Shown here: positions 17,336-25,403 of the stretch, in pieces
How positions within the stretch are numbered: the first letter of the stretch is position 1
Layout of the letters: the number at the start of each line of letters is the position of its first letter
Assembly: GCA_963731125.1 (NCBI GenBank)
Contig: CAVSVP010000004.1
Span: 1 to 64,000, forward strand
Direction of reading: 5' to 3'
DNA length: 64,000 nt
From: CAVSVP01 sp963731125
GTDB lineage: Bacteria; Pseudomonadota; Gammaproteobacteria; Competibacterales; Competibacteraceae
The notes under the pieces: generated by a model
Seen by the model: the letters and a program-made list of their open reading frames with translations, nothing else
Told to the model about the DNA's origin: nothing
The model's database searches: none
Translations under genes and position numbers: made by a program

Positions 17336-18137
17336 ATGAGAGGACGCTTGTTAATTATTGCAGGCTCCGATTTCGGCGGAGAAGCCGGCATCCAGGCGGA
17401 TATCAAAGCAGTGACAGCAGTGGGCGGTTATGCCGCCACGGCGATTACCGCGCTGACCGCTCAAAATACCCAGGGAGGGTTTGGCATCGTGGGAGTAGCA
17501 CCGGCCTTTATCGCTCAGCAGATGCGTCTGGTGCTTGAGGATATCGGCGCCGACTGCATTAACACCGGGATGCTGCATAACAGCGTCGTTATCGAAACCA
17601 TCGTCGAGGTATTGGCAACGGCTGTGCCCGCAATTCCCCTGGTAGTGGATCCCGTGATGTTCGCTAAGGGGGGTGAACCCTTGCTGGCGGAAGCGGCCAG
17701 GGAAACCCTGGTGCGACGACTACTGCCGCGTGCCACCGTGCTGACGCCCAACCTGCCCGAAGCGGAAGCCTTAAGCGGTATGATCCTTCGTGATGCGGAT
17801 ACACTGCAGGCGGCGGCCTACCGGCTGCTGGAACGAGGGCCGGCCGCGGTTCTGCTGAAAGGAGGGCATCTGCCGGGTGATCCGGTGGTGGATCTGTTGG
17901 TGTCTCGGGATGGCGTAGTGCGTTTTACTCATCCCCGCTGCCACCACCAACACCCACGGCACCGGTTGTACGCTGGCTTCAGCCATTGCGACGGGCCTGG
18001 CTCAGGAATTGTCCCTGAACGCTGCGGTGAAGCGGGCGCTGGCTTATGTCCAGAAGGCGATCCGGACGGCGCCAGGCCTGGGCGAGGGCAGAGGGCCTTT
18101 AAATCACGGTCATACTGTAAGGCCGTTTGAGTCCTGA
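17336..18137 (+). pseudogene. thiD: Hydroxymethylpyrimidine kinase ThiD, frameshifted
   Basis: Phosphorylates HMP and HMP-P in thiamine synthesis. The N-terminal 200 residues match ThiD (GSDFGGEAGIQADIKAVTAV; DPVMFAKGGEPLL; LTPNLPEAEALSG). Near 17938-17942 one extra base (CGCTGCCACC) throws the frame. The correct C-terminus continues in the next frame with TTTNTHGTGCTLASAIATGL, containing the anion-hole HGTGC motif, to a stop at 18135-18137. As read, the ORF ends at 18130 with an unrelated tail and no active-site loop. The downstream frame is undecayed, so this is either a very recent mutation or a sequencing error. The repaired stop lies 2 bases before mobB. Confidence 0.85.
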
Positions 18138-18139
18138 GT

Positions 18140-18691
18140 ATGGCAGAGAAGGGAAGCTTGAGTAACGCCCGAGTGCCGGTGCTGGGGTTGATTGCCCCCA
18201 GCGGCACCGGCAAGACCATCTTGCTAAGTCAAGTGATTGCCTGGCTTAGCGCTCAAGAGTTGCGGATAGGGGTCGTCAAACAGGCCAGGGACGATTTCGA
18301 TGTTGACCAACCCGGCAAGGACAGCTACCGGTTGCGCAAAGCGGGGGTGGAACGCTTGCTGTTGGCTTCTTCGCAAAAATCGGCGTTGTTGGTGGAGCAT
18401 CCCGATGGGGGAGGGTCGGAGTTAAATGACCTGCTGGCGCTATTCGATCAGGATGCTTTAGATTTCATTTTGGTGGAAGGATTTACCGAGCAGCCGTTTC
18501 CCAAGATTGAGTTAAGCCGGAGAGCAAAGAAATTATTGCGCTATCCGAATGATCCGTTGATTATCGCACTAGCCACGGATTGGCCGGTTGTCGAGCGGAT
18601 TGCTATTCCGGTGCTAGATATCAATGATCCGGTGGCGGTGGCTGAGTTTGTGCTCTCCTATGTGCATGGCCTAAAAGTGAAGCAGGTTTAG
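18140..18691 (+). CDS. mobB: Molybdopterin-guanine dinucleotide biosynthesis adaptor MobB
   Basis: A 183-residue P-loop protein. The nucleotide-binding loop APSGTGKTILL is at residues ~17-27. The family motif VVKQARDDFDVDQPGKDSYRL follows at ~45-65, and FILVEGFTEQPFPKIELSR at ~115-135 is characteristic of MobB. It assists MobA in attaching GMP to molybdopterin. It starts two bases after the repaired thiD stop, so the two form an operon; moeA follows 220 bases later, a link by pathway. Confidence 0.92.
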   Translation: MAEKGSLSNARVPVLGLIAPSGTGKTILLSQVIAWLSAQELRIGVVKQARDDFDVDQPGKDSYRLRKAGVERLLLASSQKSALLVEHPDGGGSELNDLLALFDQDALDFILVEGFTEQPFPKIELSRRAKKLLRYPNDPLIIALATDWPVVERIAIPVLDINDPVAVAEFVLSYVHGLKVKQV

Positions 18692-18821
18692 GATTGAGTG
18701 CAATCAATGCCTGATGAGCTTGCTCGATGAAAACTGGTGCCGTTTCCCGCTCTCTAAGACAGCATGGCAGACTATTGAAGGTCTGCAATAGGCCGGGTAT
18801 TTCGGTTAAGATGAAACTCTC

Positions 18822-18890
18822 TGGACAGGAAAGCGGTGATGACATGTTCAGCTTGAGCCGCTAGCATCTGACTGATGCAAGAGGTCTTGT
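18822..18890 (-). repeat. Dispersed intergenic repeat, copy D (partial, inverted)
   Basis: On the minus strand it reads AGACCTCTTGCATCAGTCAG, then ATGCTAGC, GCTCAAGCTGAACATGTCAT and CACCGC, clearly related to copies A-C but diverging and apparently shortened on the far side. It lies between mobB and moeA. Confidence 0.65.
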
Positions 18891-18911
18891 AAACCGTTGA
18901 AAGGTTGAGAC

Positions 18912-20174
18912 ATGAGCCAAATCAACATCCAACCGAGCTGTGCCGACGACTTCGATCCCGAGTCCCTTTCGGTTCGCGAGGCATTGCACCGCATCGATAA
19001 CATGGCTACACCGGTTACCGGGTATGAGCGGATAGCCCTGCGCAGCGCCTTGGGCCGAGTGCTTGCCGACACGATAACGTCGCCTATTAACGTGCCCGCT
19101 CATACCAACTCAGCGATGGACGGTTATGCGCTACGCGCCGCTGACCTACCGACCGAAGGGGTCGGTGAACTCACTGTAGTAGGCACTGCCCTGGCCGGGC
19201 AGCCGTTTTACGGTGTGATAGAGCCCGGCACGGCGGTGCGCATTATGACCGGTGCAGTGTTGCCTGAAGGGGCCGATTGCGTGGTTATGCAGGAACGCGT
19301 CGAGCAGCGCGGCGATCGCGTCCGGATTGGAGCCGACAATAAAAAGGGCCAAGATATCCGCCAGGCCGGCGAAGACCTAGCCCAGGGCGATACCGTGCTG
19401 GAGGCTGGCAGAGTGTTGACCGCGGCGGATCTAGGGGTGCTGGCCTCCCTCGGTATTGCTGAGGTGCGGGTGTGGCGGCGGTTGCGCGTGGCGTTCTTTT
19501 CCACCGGCGACGAACTGCGCTCCATTGGTGAGCCGCTGGAAGCCGGGCAGATCTATGATAGCAATCGCTATACGCTGTACGGCATGCTGACCCGCTTGGG
19601 CGTCAATGTCATCGATATGGGCGTGGTACGTGATCAGCAGGAAGCGCTTCGCCAGGCTTTTGGCGAGGCTGCCCGTAACGCCGATGCGATTATCACCTCC
19701 GGCGGTGTTTCCGTGGGGGAAGCGGATTTTGTCAAAAATATCCTGACCGACCTGGGGCAGGTAAATTTCTGGAAGATCGCCATGAAACCAGGCCGCCCCA
19801 TGGCTTTCGGACAGATCGGGAATGCCGTGTTCTTTGGGTTACCCGGAAACCCCGTGTCGGTCATGGTGACTTTTTATGAATTTGTGCAGCCGGCGTTGCG
19901 TCGTATGATGGGGCAAAAGCAGATAGACACAGTGACATTTAAGGTGCCCTGCGCGACCCGGCTGAGAAAACGTTCCGGGCGTACGGAATTTCAGCGCGGT
20001 ATTCTGGAACGCCAGGCGGACGGCAGTCTATGGGTCCGTGGCATCGGTTACCAGGGTTCCGGCATTCTGAGCGCCATGAGCCAGGCCAACTGCATCATTG
20101 TCTTGCCCGAGGAAAGCGGCAGCATAGAAGTGGGCACGTTGGTAGAGGTCCAGTCCTTTGCGGGTTTGACATAG
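18912..20174 (+). CDS. moeA: Molybdopterin molybdenumtransferase MoeA
   Basis: A 420-residue cytoplasmic enzyme that inserts molybdate into adenylylated molybdopterin. Family motifs are in order: LPAHTNSAMDGYA-type NVPAHTNSAMDGYALRAADL (~residue 60), IMTGAVLPEGADCVVMQE (~110), FFSTGDELRSIGEPLEAGQI (~195-215), ITSGGVSVGEADFVK (~255) and MKPGRPMAFG with FGLPGNPVSVMVTF (~295-325). The C-terminal beta domain is present to GTLVEVQSF. Full length. ATG 18912 follows a weak GAAAGGTTGAGAC leader. The neighbouring mobB supports a molybdenum cofactor locus. Confidence 0.95.
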   Translation: MSQINIQPSCADDFDPESLSVREALHRIDNMATPVTGYERIALRSALGRVLADTITSPINVPAHTNSAMDGYALRAADLPTEGVGELTVVGTALAGQPFYGVIEPGTAVRIMTGAVLPEGADCVVMQERVEQRGDRVRIGADNKKGQDIRQAGEDLAQGDTVLEAGRVLTAADLGVLASLGIAEVRVWRRLRVAFFSTGDELRSIGEPLEAGQIYDSNRYTLYGMLTRLGVNVIDMGVVRDQQEALRQAFGEAARNADAIITSGGVSVGEADFVKNILTDLGQVNFWKIAMKPGRPMAFGQIGNAVFFGLPGNPVSVMVTFYEFVQPALRRMMGQKQIDTVTFKVPCATRLRKRSGRTEFQRGILERQADGSLWVRGIGYQGSGILSAMSQANCIIVLPEESGSIEVGTLVEVQSFAGLT

Positions 20175-21059
20175 GGCTGAGCCGCTTACCGGAGCGAACA
20201 AGAGGGTAGCTTAAAGGCAAATATTTCACAATGGGTTGTGGTAATAATGCGGTGCATGGATCTGCTGGATGGTTCTATCTTATCTCCTAAAGGGAAAGTC
20301 AGGATGGGAATATCCAGAGCGAGAAACACCGTTGAGGAACTGCACCATGAAGCCGACAACCGTCCCGCTAGCTATCCTCTTCAGCCTGACGCTAAACGGT
20401 GAGCCTGCCACAGAGTTTCAGGAGAGCGTCGCTCAGGCTATCATAGTTCCGCTTCCCATCTGGGTTGCAACGCCCGTTGCCTCCACTGCAATGGAGGTAG
20501 ATCCCGCATTTCTCGAAACCACAGAGGAATGCAAGGCCATTTGCCCGTTACCTCCTGAGGAGTTTAGCGCCTCTGCGCCTCTTGTGTGGGTTGATTGATT
20601 CCGAGCCTCGATATTCATCCGTAGCCTGGATGGAGCGTCAGCGGAATTCGGGATCCAAGGAGCATACCCTCAAGATCCAGATTCCACTAACGAGACTGTG
20701 AAAGAACGCGGTTTCACGTACTTCTGGATTTTGACCATCGTTGACAAATCAAGTACTGGATTGGAGTGAGGGGGAAATGGCCAAAGCCGCATAACGGGAA
20801 ATGGCAAAATTTCAACCAGGTTAATCAGGCAATTCAAAGGGCAGACCGCCAGGAACGGAGAAAACGGCTAAGTTGCGGACTTTGCTTGAACTGCACGACA
20901 AAGAATTGGTCACAAGGTCAGTAGAGGTTGCCTTAAGGAGCGATAAAGTTTCCTCGCGGCCTTGCCTGAAGCGACCGGGGCTTCTCTAAAGGCCTAGAAA
21001 CAGCTTATCTCGAGCAGCAGCCCGATATTCGAAAAAATCAGGCAAGTTTTTGCTGCAAT
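20175..21059. other. Gene-poor stretch between moeA and tRNA-Glu
   Basis: Nearly 900 bases without a confident gene. It contains a possible 83-codon ORF (20347-20598). Further on, 20843-20989 reads as an open stretch ending in a stop (RPPGTEKTAKLRTLLELHDK and ELVTRSVEVALRSDKVSS) that faintly resembles the C-terminal end of some IS21-type transposases. Codon use and reading frames look broken, as in decayed mobile DNA. Confidence 0.4.
20347..20598 (+). CDS. Possible small exported protein, 83 residues
   Basis: ORF MKPTTVPLAILFSLTLNGEP onward, with GAGGAA 8-10 bases before the ATG. The first 16 residues could be a short signal sequence. The rest is acidic and proline-rich (EVDPAFLETTEECKAICPLP). 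No family is recognised, and it may be a chance frame in decayed DNA. Confidence 0.25.
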   Translation: MKPTTVPLAILFSLTLNGEPATEFQESVAQAIIVPLPIWVATPVASTAMEVDPAFLETTEECKAICPLPPEEFSASAPLVWVD

Positions 21060-21135
21060 TGGCGCTCCCTAGGGGACTCGAACCCCTGTTGCCGCCGTGA
21101 GAGGGCGGAGTCCTGGGCCGCTAGACGAAGGGAGC
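21060..21135 (-). tRNA. tRNA-Glu (CTC anticodon)
   Basis: The minus strand reads GCTCCCT TC GTCTAGC..., anticodon stem CCGCC / GGCGG with loop CTCTCAC (anticodon CTC, decoding GAG), T-arm AGGGG TTCGAGT CCCCT, acceptor AGGGAGC and discriminator G. An encoded CCA is present at 21060-21062. All four arms pair well, and the D-arm and GTCTAG are typical of bacterial tRNA-Glu. Confidence 0.95.
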
Positions 21136-21225
21136 CGGAAGTGAGTGGCATATCTGACGGAGCATGTTATTATACCTTTTCTTTTGCAGTGGACAAGTAG
21201 CTGGCAACAATCCGCTTAGGGAGTC

Positions 21226-22542
21226 ATGACGAAACAACCCACCGTTATTCCCCGCGCAGAACATTCCATTTCCCGAGCAAATATCAGCGCTAATGCGCTC
21301 AAGGTGCTGTACCGGTTGCGTAATGCCGGTTATCAGGCCAACTTGGTGGGCGGCGGCGTCCGGGATTTACTGCTTGGGCGCGAACCCAAGGATTTCGATG
21401 TAGCCACGGATGCCCATCCCGAGGAAATTTATAAATTGTTTCGTAATTGCCGCCTGATCGGGCGCCGTTTCCGGCTGGCCCATGTGCGGTTTGGGCAGGA
21501 AATCATCGAAGTGGCCACCTTCCGTGCTGCACAGAGCGATGCCGAACTGGAAGCATCCAAGCTGCGCATCGGGAGCAACGGGCGTATTCTCAGCGACAAT
21601 GTCTATGGTTCTATCGAGGAAGATGCTTGGCGGCGGGATTTCACCATCAATGCACTTTACTACGATATCACGACATTCGCCGTGCTGGACTATGCCGGGG
21701 GCATGGCAGATCTGCAGGCGGGCGTCATTCGCCTGATCGGCGATCCGGAGCAGCGCTACCGGGAAGACCCGGTGCGTATGCTGCGCGCGGTGCGCTTTGC
21801 CGCGAAGCTGGGATTTCGCATCCATCCCGATACCGAAGCCCCGCTTTTTCGCTTGGGACGATTATTGGAAGACATCTCATCCGCCCGGCTATTCGAAGAA
21901 GTACTCAAGTTATTTTTGGGGGGTCATGCGCTGCAGACCTTTGAGCTACTGCGTCATTACCGGCTCTTTGGGCATTTGTTCCCGGCTACCGAACGCTGTC
22001 TCAGCCGCCAACAGCAACATTTTCCTAAAACGCTGTTGACCCGGGCGCTGGCCAATACCGATGCGCGGTTGGCCGAAGGGAAATCAGTAACTCCGGCTTT
22101 TCTGTTCGCGGCCCTTCTTTGGGAACCGTTACGGGAACGTATGGTAAAACACCAGGCTGCGGATGACGACGCGCGCGAAACGCTACAGGCGGCAGCCGAT
22201 GAGGTGATACAGTCCCAGCTGAAATCCATCGCCCTGCCGCGCCGCTTTAGTTTGCCCATGCGCGAGATTTGGGATATGCAGACGCGTCTTGCCATGCTTA
22301 CCGGCAAACGCCCCCTGCGTCTTCTCGGTCATCCGCGTTTTCGAGCCGGTTATGACTTTTTATTACTCCGAGTTGAAGCGGATGCCGAGGCGGCACAGCT
22401 GGCGGAGTGGTGGACCCAGTTTTTAGCGCTGGACGAAGGGGCACGTGGGCCATTTCTCCAAGGAACGAGTCGGTCTAAGCCGCGCCGTCGTCGGCAGAGA
22501 CGCACTCCGCGTACGCGGCCGGCGTCCCTGCCGGTCAATTGA
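21226..22542 (+). CDS. pcnB: Poly(A) polymerase I PcnB
   Basis: A 438-residue enzyme that adds poly(A) to RNA 3' ends. The nucleotidyltransferase core is plain: LVGGGVRDLLLGREPKDFDV (residues ~31-50) with the DFDV metal ligands, then IGRRFRLAHVRFG, WRRDFTINALYYD and YREDPVRMLRAVRFAAKLGF. The class II tRNA-nucleotidyltransferase fold is shared with CCA-adding enzyme, but the neighbour folK and the long basic C-terminus (SRSKPRRRRQRRTPRTRP) fit PcnB. It is followed by folK 22 bases later, the standard gammaproteobacterial order. Confidence 0.94.
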   Translation: MTKQPTVIPRAEHSISRANISANALKVLYRLRNAGYQANLVGGGVRDLLLGREPKDFDVATDAHPEEIYKLFRNCRLIGRRFRLAHVRFGQEIIEVATFRAAQSDAELEASKLRIGSNGRILSDNVYGSIEEDAWRRDFTINALYYDITTFAVLDYAGGMADLQAGVIRLIGDPEQRYREDPVRMLRAVRFAAKLGFRIHPDTEAPLFRLGRLLEDISSARLFEEVLKLFLGGHALQTFELLRHYRLFGHLFPATERCLSRQQQHFPKTLLTRALANTDARLAEGKSVTPAFLFAALLWEPLRERMVKHQAADDDARETLQAAADEVIQSQLKSIALPRRFSLPMREIWDMQTRLAMLTGKRPLRLLGHPRFRAGYDFLLLRVEADAEAAQLAEWWTQFLALDEGARGPFLQGTSRSKPRRRRQRRTPRTRPASLPVN

Positions 22543-22564
22543 ATTTTAATACCCTGGTCATGGC

Positions 22565-23065
22565 ATGTGCGACCTCGTAAGATCTGTCCAAGCCTATATC
22601 GGCATCGGTAGCAATTTGGCCAATCCCATTGTCCAGGTGCGGCAGGCTTTTCAGGCGCTGGCTTCTCTTCCGCTAACCTGTTGCGTTGCCCGTTCGCCGC
22701 TATATCGCAGCGCACCTCTTGGTCCTCCGGGACAGCCGGATTATATTAATGCCGTCGCCGCCCTGGTCACCCGGCTTGCGCCTGAAGCACTACTGCAGGC
22801 TTTGCAGAACATCGAACAGGTCCATGGCCGGGTGCGTACCTTGCGCTGGGGACCGCGTACGCTCGATCTGGATATTCTGCTTTACGGTAATCTCGTGCAG
22901 AATATGCCCTATCTCGTGATTCCCCATCCGCGCCTGCAGGAGCGGGCTTTTGTCCTGTATCCTTTACAGGATATCGCGCCCGCTCTCGTTATCCGCGGGT
23001 TGGGGGACTTAGCGACACTGGTGCAACGTTGTCCGTCGTCACAACTGGAACGACTGGAGATATGA
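22565..23065 (+). CDS. folK: HPPK, folate biosynthesis pyrophosphokinase FolK
   Basis: A 166-residue 6-hydroxymethyl-7,8-dihydropterin pyrophosphokinase, transferring diphosphate from ATP in folate synthesis. The motif set is AYIGIGSNLANP (~residue 11), RSPLYRSAPLG, DYINAVAALVT, the catalytic RWGPRTLDLDILLYG (~95-109) with both magnesium-binding aspartates, and PHPRLQERAFVLYPLQDIAP. Full length. It lies in the pcnB-folK-panB-panC series. ATG 22565 has a weak ribosome site, so coupling to pcnB is likely. Confidence 0.95.
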   Translation: MCDLVRSVQAYIGIGSNLANPIVQVRQAFQALASLPLTCCVARSPLYRSAPLGPPGQPDYINAVAALVTRLAPEALLQALQNIEQVHGRVRTLRWGPRTLDLDILLYGNLVQNMPYLVIPHPRLQERAFVLYPLQDIAPALVIRGLGDLATLVQRCPSSQLERLEI

Positions 23066-23152
23066 GGAGTCACTCTCCCCGCTATCCCTGCTTTTCCTGC
23101 TGTGATGAGTTGTGGAGATTCCACCTTGGCAGATTCCTTGGGTGAGTAGATT

Positions 23153-23977
23153 ATGTACAGAGGACAAGAGCAAACGCAACGCAAGCCGGTCACTGTTAAG
23201 ACACTGGCAAAAATGAAGCGGGAAGGTGAAAAGATTGCCGTCCTGACCGCCTATGACGCTAGCTTTGCCGCCGTACTGGAAGCGGCGGGCGTGGACATTA
23301 TCTTAGTTGGAGACTCCCTGGGGATGGTGGTGCAGGGATGCAAAACGACGGTACCCGTGAGTATGGATGACATGGTTTACCATAGCCGCATGGTGGCTCG
23401 CGGCTGCCGTTATCCGCTGTTAATGGTAGATATGCCGTTTATGAGCTATGCGACGGTGGAGTCGGCGTTGCGTAACAGCGCCCGGCTGATGCAGGAAGGC
23501 CACGCGCAGATGGTCAAACTTGAAGGAGATGCTGACCTGCTAGCGACGGTGCGTCAGCTTAGCCGCAATGGAGTTCCCGTCTGTGTGCATTTGGGGCTGT
23601 TGCCACAGTCGATTCACAAACTAGGTGGTTATAAGGTGCAGGGTCGTGAGGAAAGTGCGGCCAACAGGATTATCGATGCCGCACTGCGGGTGCAGGATGC
23701 CGGCAGCGATGTACTGCTGGTGGAGTGTGTGCCTGCGGAATTGGCCGCACGGCTTACCGAAACCCTGGATATTCCAGTCATTGGCATTGGTGCGGGTCCC
23801 GCCTGTGACGCACAGGTGTTAGTGCTTTACGATATGTTGGATATTACCGTCGGGCGCCGGCCCCGGTTTTCAAAAAATTTTATGGAGGGCCAGAACAGCG
23901 TGCGCGGTGCCGTCGACGCTTATGTTCTGGCGGTCAAGCAAGGCCGTTTTCCCGGTCCCGAGCATTGTGTGGCCTAA
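23153..23977 (+). CDS. panB: Ketopantoate hydroxymethyltransferase PanB
   Basis: A 274-residue enzyme that adds a hydroxymethyl group to 2-oxoisovalerate, the first pantothenate step. Signature segments are VLTAYDASFAAVLEAAGVDI (~residue 23), VGDSLGMVVQGCKTTVPVSM with the metal-binding Asp, VARGCRYPLLMVDMPFMSY, HLGLLPQSIHKLGGYKVQGR and IPVIGIGAGPACDAQVLVLYD. The TIM barrel is complete. panC follows 10 bases after the stop, so they form an operon. Confidence 0.96.
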   Translation: MYRGQEQTQRKPVTVKTLAKMKREGEKIAVLTAYDASFAAVLEAAGVDIILVGDSLGMVVQGCKTTVPVSMDDMVYHSRMVARGCRYPLLMVDMPFMSYATVESALRNSARLMQEGHAQMVKLEGDADLLATVRQLSRNGVPVCVHLGLLPQSIHKLGGYKVQGREESAANRIIDAALRVQDAGSDVLLVECVPAELAARLTETLDIPVIGIGAGPACDAQVLVLYDMLDITVGRRPRFSKNFMEGQNSVRGAVDAYVLAVKQGRFPGPEHCVA

Positions 23978-23987
23978 GGCTCTAGCT

Positions 23988-24848
23988 ATGCAGACGTGTC
24001 ATCAAATTGAAGCGTTACGGGCGCAGGTGGCAACCTGGCGCCATGCCGGCGCACGTATCGCTTTCGTACCCACCATGGGAAATCTTCACCACGGTCATCT
24101 ACGCCTGGTGGAGGAGGCTAATAGGCTTGCCGAGCGTAGTGTGGCCAGCATTTTTGTCAATCCTCTGCAATTTGGTCCTAATGAGGATTTTCAAACGTAT
24201 CCTCGTACCCTGCAAGCCGACAGCCAGCAATTGACGCAGGTGGGGTTGGACCTGCTGTTTGCCCCCAGCGCCGCGGAAATGTATCCCCGCGGCGCTGAGG
24301 GCATGACCCGGGTGGAAGTCCCCGGCTTGTCTACTCTGTTATGCGGCACTGTGCGGCCGGGGCATTTCGATGGTGTGGCGACAGTCGTTACCAAACTGCT
24401 TAATACCGTGCAGCCGGATGTAGCCTTGTTTGGTGAGAAGGATTGGCAGCAGCTAATAATTATCCGCCGTCTGGTGGCGGATCTCAATCTGCCGGTGGCC
24501 ATTGTGGGTGTGCCCACGGTTCGGGAAAGCGATGGCCTAGCGATGAGTTCCCGAAATCAGTATTTATCTGCCTCAGAACGGGAGATGGCCCCGCTCCTAT
24601 ACGCCATTTTACAGCGTGCGGCTGTACAGTTAACCGCCGGCGAACAAAATTATCAAGCCATTGAGACGACTGCCCGTGAGGAGCTGGTAGAAGCCGATTG
24701 GCGCCCCGACTATTTCGCTATTCGCCGTGCTGAGGATCTCGGTGAGCCGGGCAAGGCAGATACTGAATTGTGCATCCTCGCAGCCGCTTGGCTGGGGCAG
24801 GCTCGGCTGATTGATAACTGCCCCGTTACCTTGCCGCAAAATACCTGA
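23988..24848 (+). CDS. panC: Pantothenate synthetase PanC
   Basis: A 286-residue ligase joining pantoate and beta-alanine with ATP. Motifs are FVPTMGNLHHGHLRLVEEA (HIGH-like, ~residue 27), SIFVNPLQFGPNEDF (~60), VVTKLLNTVQPDVALFGEKD with DWQQLIIIRR (~140-160) and MSSRNQYLSASER (~187, KMSKS-like). ATG 23988, just after the panB stop, is chosen; the longer frame from 23907 overlaps panB and adds no conserved residues. No plus-strand terminator follows directly; the hairpins downstream belong to minus-strand RNAs. Confidence 0.96.
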   Translation: MQTCHQIEALRAQVATWRHAGARIAFVPTMGNLHHGHLRLVEEANRLAERSVASIFVNPLQFGPNEDFQTYPRTLQADSQQLTQVGLDLLFAPSAAEMYPRGAEGMTRVEVPGLSTLLCGTVRPGHFDGVATVVTKLLNTVQPDVALFGEKDWQQLIIIRRLVADLNLPVAIVGVPTVRESDGLAMSSRNQYLSASEREMAPLLYAILQRAAVQLTAGEQNYQAIETTAREELVEADWRPDYFAIRRAEDLGEPGKADTELCILAAAWLGQARLIDNCPVTLPQNT

Positions 24849-24899
24849 TTTCCCGAGAATGAGGCGGCGCGCAATTTATTGACGCTCTGCCGGTGTGGT

Positions 24900-24927
24900 A
24901 AAAAAGCCGAGGTAAAAAAACCTCGGC
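24900..24927 (-). terminator. Intrinsic terminator of small RNA 1
   Basis: On the minus strand, stem GCCGAGG / CCTCGGC (24921-24927 with 24906-24912) and an A/T-rich loop, followed by TTTTTT (24905-24900). On the plus strand no T tract follows, so it does not serve panC. Confidence 0.85.
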
Positions 24928-24975
24928 AAATAACCACCAAAGGAGGGTACAGAGAAGAACATCTCGAGAGATGCT
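24900..24975 (-). ncRNA. Sibling small RNA 1 (predicted, ~76 nt)
   Basis: A minus-strand transcript predicted to start near 24975, seven bases after a TATACT box. It opens with a 5' hairpin (CATCT CTCG AGATG). A pyrimidine-rich linker leads to ACCCTCCTTTGGTGGTTATT, whose CCUCCUUU is complementary to the Shine-Dalgarno core AAAGGAGG. It ends in an intrinsic terminator GCCGAGG...CCTCGGC plus six T. A second copy of the same design lies 205 bases away; the block 24925-24946 is identical between copies over 22 bases. I know no named family for it. Base-pairing with mRNA leaders is the natural guess. Confidence 0.7.
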
Positions 24976-24982
24976 GCAATGC

Positions 24983-25011
24983 AGTATAAACAACTTAGTG
25001 CAGTGCGTCAA
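24983..25011 (-). promoter_or_regulatory. Sigma70-type promoter of small RNA 1
   Basis: On the minus strand, TTGACG (25011-25006), a 17-base spacer and TATACT (24988-24983). This is close to consensus at both boxes with ideal spacing. The paralogous copy has the same arrangement. Confidence 0.75.
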
Positions 25012-25106
25012 GACGCTTTTGATAAACTGCTAAGCACCGGAGGTTAAATAGTAGGGTGCGGATGCGGAAAATAGCAATTCCCGCAGCACGCCTGGTATTA
25101 AAGGGT

Positions 25107-25132
25107 AAAAAAACCGGGGTAGAGAACCCCGG
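25107..25132 (-). terminator. Intrinsic terminator of small RNA 2
   Basis: On the minus strand CCGGGGT / ACCCCGG (25132-25126 with 25120-25114) with a short TCTC-type loop, followed by TTTTTTT (25113-25107). Confidence 0.88.
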
Positions 25133-25180
25133 CAAATAACCACCAAAGGAGGATTTGGAGGAGAACATCCAATGGATGCT
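25107..25180 (-). ncRNA. Sibling small RNA 2 (predicted, ~74 nt)
   Basis: The paralogue of small RNA 1, predicted to start near 25180. The 5' hairpin is CATCC ATT GGATG, differing from copy 1 by a compensatory C:G for T:A change. A linker with TCTCCTCCAAATCCTCCTTT leads into the identical CCTCCTTTGGTGGTTATTTG segment. It ends in terminator CCGGGGT...ACCCCGG plus seven T, where the stem sequence again differs from copy 1 but pairing is kept. It carries a second CUCCUCC run upstream of the shared one, so its target range may differ. The duplication includes promoter and terminator. Confidence 0.7.
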
Positions 25181-25187
25181 GCGACGC

Positions 25188-25216
25188 AGTTTAATGATAA
25201 TGTTGCGTCGCGTCAA
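25188..25216 (-). promoter_or_regulatory. Sigma70-type promoter of small RNA 2
   Basis: On the minus strand TTGACG (25216-25211), a 17-base spacer and TAAACT (25193-25188). It is the same layout as at copy 1. Confidence 0.72.
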
Positions 25217-25403
25217 CTTATTTTTTGAAATTTTCCTATTAACTGGCTTTCGGTAAGCAACCATTGCTCAAACCTAACGCCAAAGCTACACTGCGGCACG
25301 ACTCGGGTTAACAGAGCCCGCCAGGCTAGGCTGGGAAAACGTTGCGGCGAGTCAGCGAGTACGGCGCAGCGACGGAAGGATAATTAGTTCAGAGCGAAGG
25401 GTT

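Noticed and set aside
21367..22307. Minus-strand ORFs of 116-152 codons within pcnB
   Set aside because: Antisense shadows of a clearly conserved gene.
24900..25160. Reading the AAAGGAGG blocks as plus-strand ribosome sites for tiny ORFs
   Set aside because: The short ORFs that follow differ in sequence and length between the two copies, while RNA structure and terminators on the minus strand are preserved.
24973..25216. A second long stem pairing GCGACGCA with TGCGTCGC (and its weaker equivalent in copy 1) in the small RNA units
   Set aside because: It coincides with the -35 and -10 boxes and spacer of the inferred promoters, upstream of the predicted RNA start, so it is unlikely to be in the transcript.
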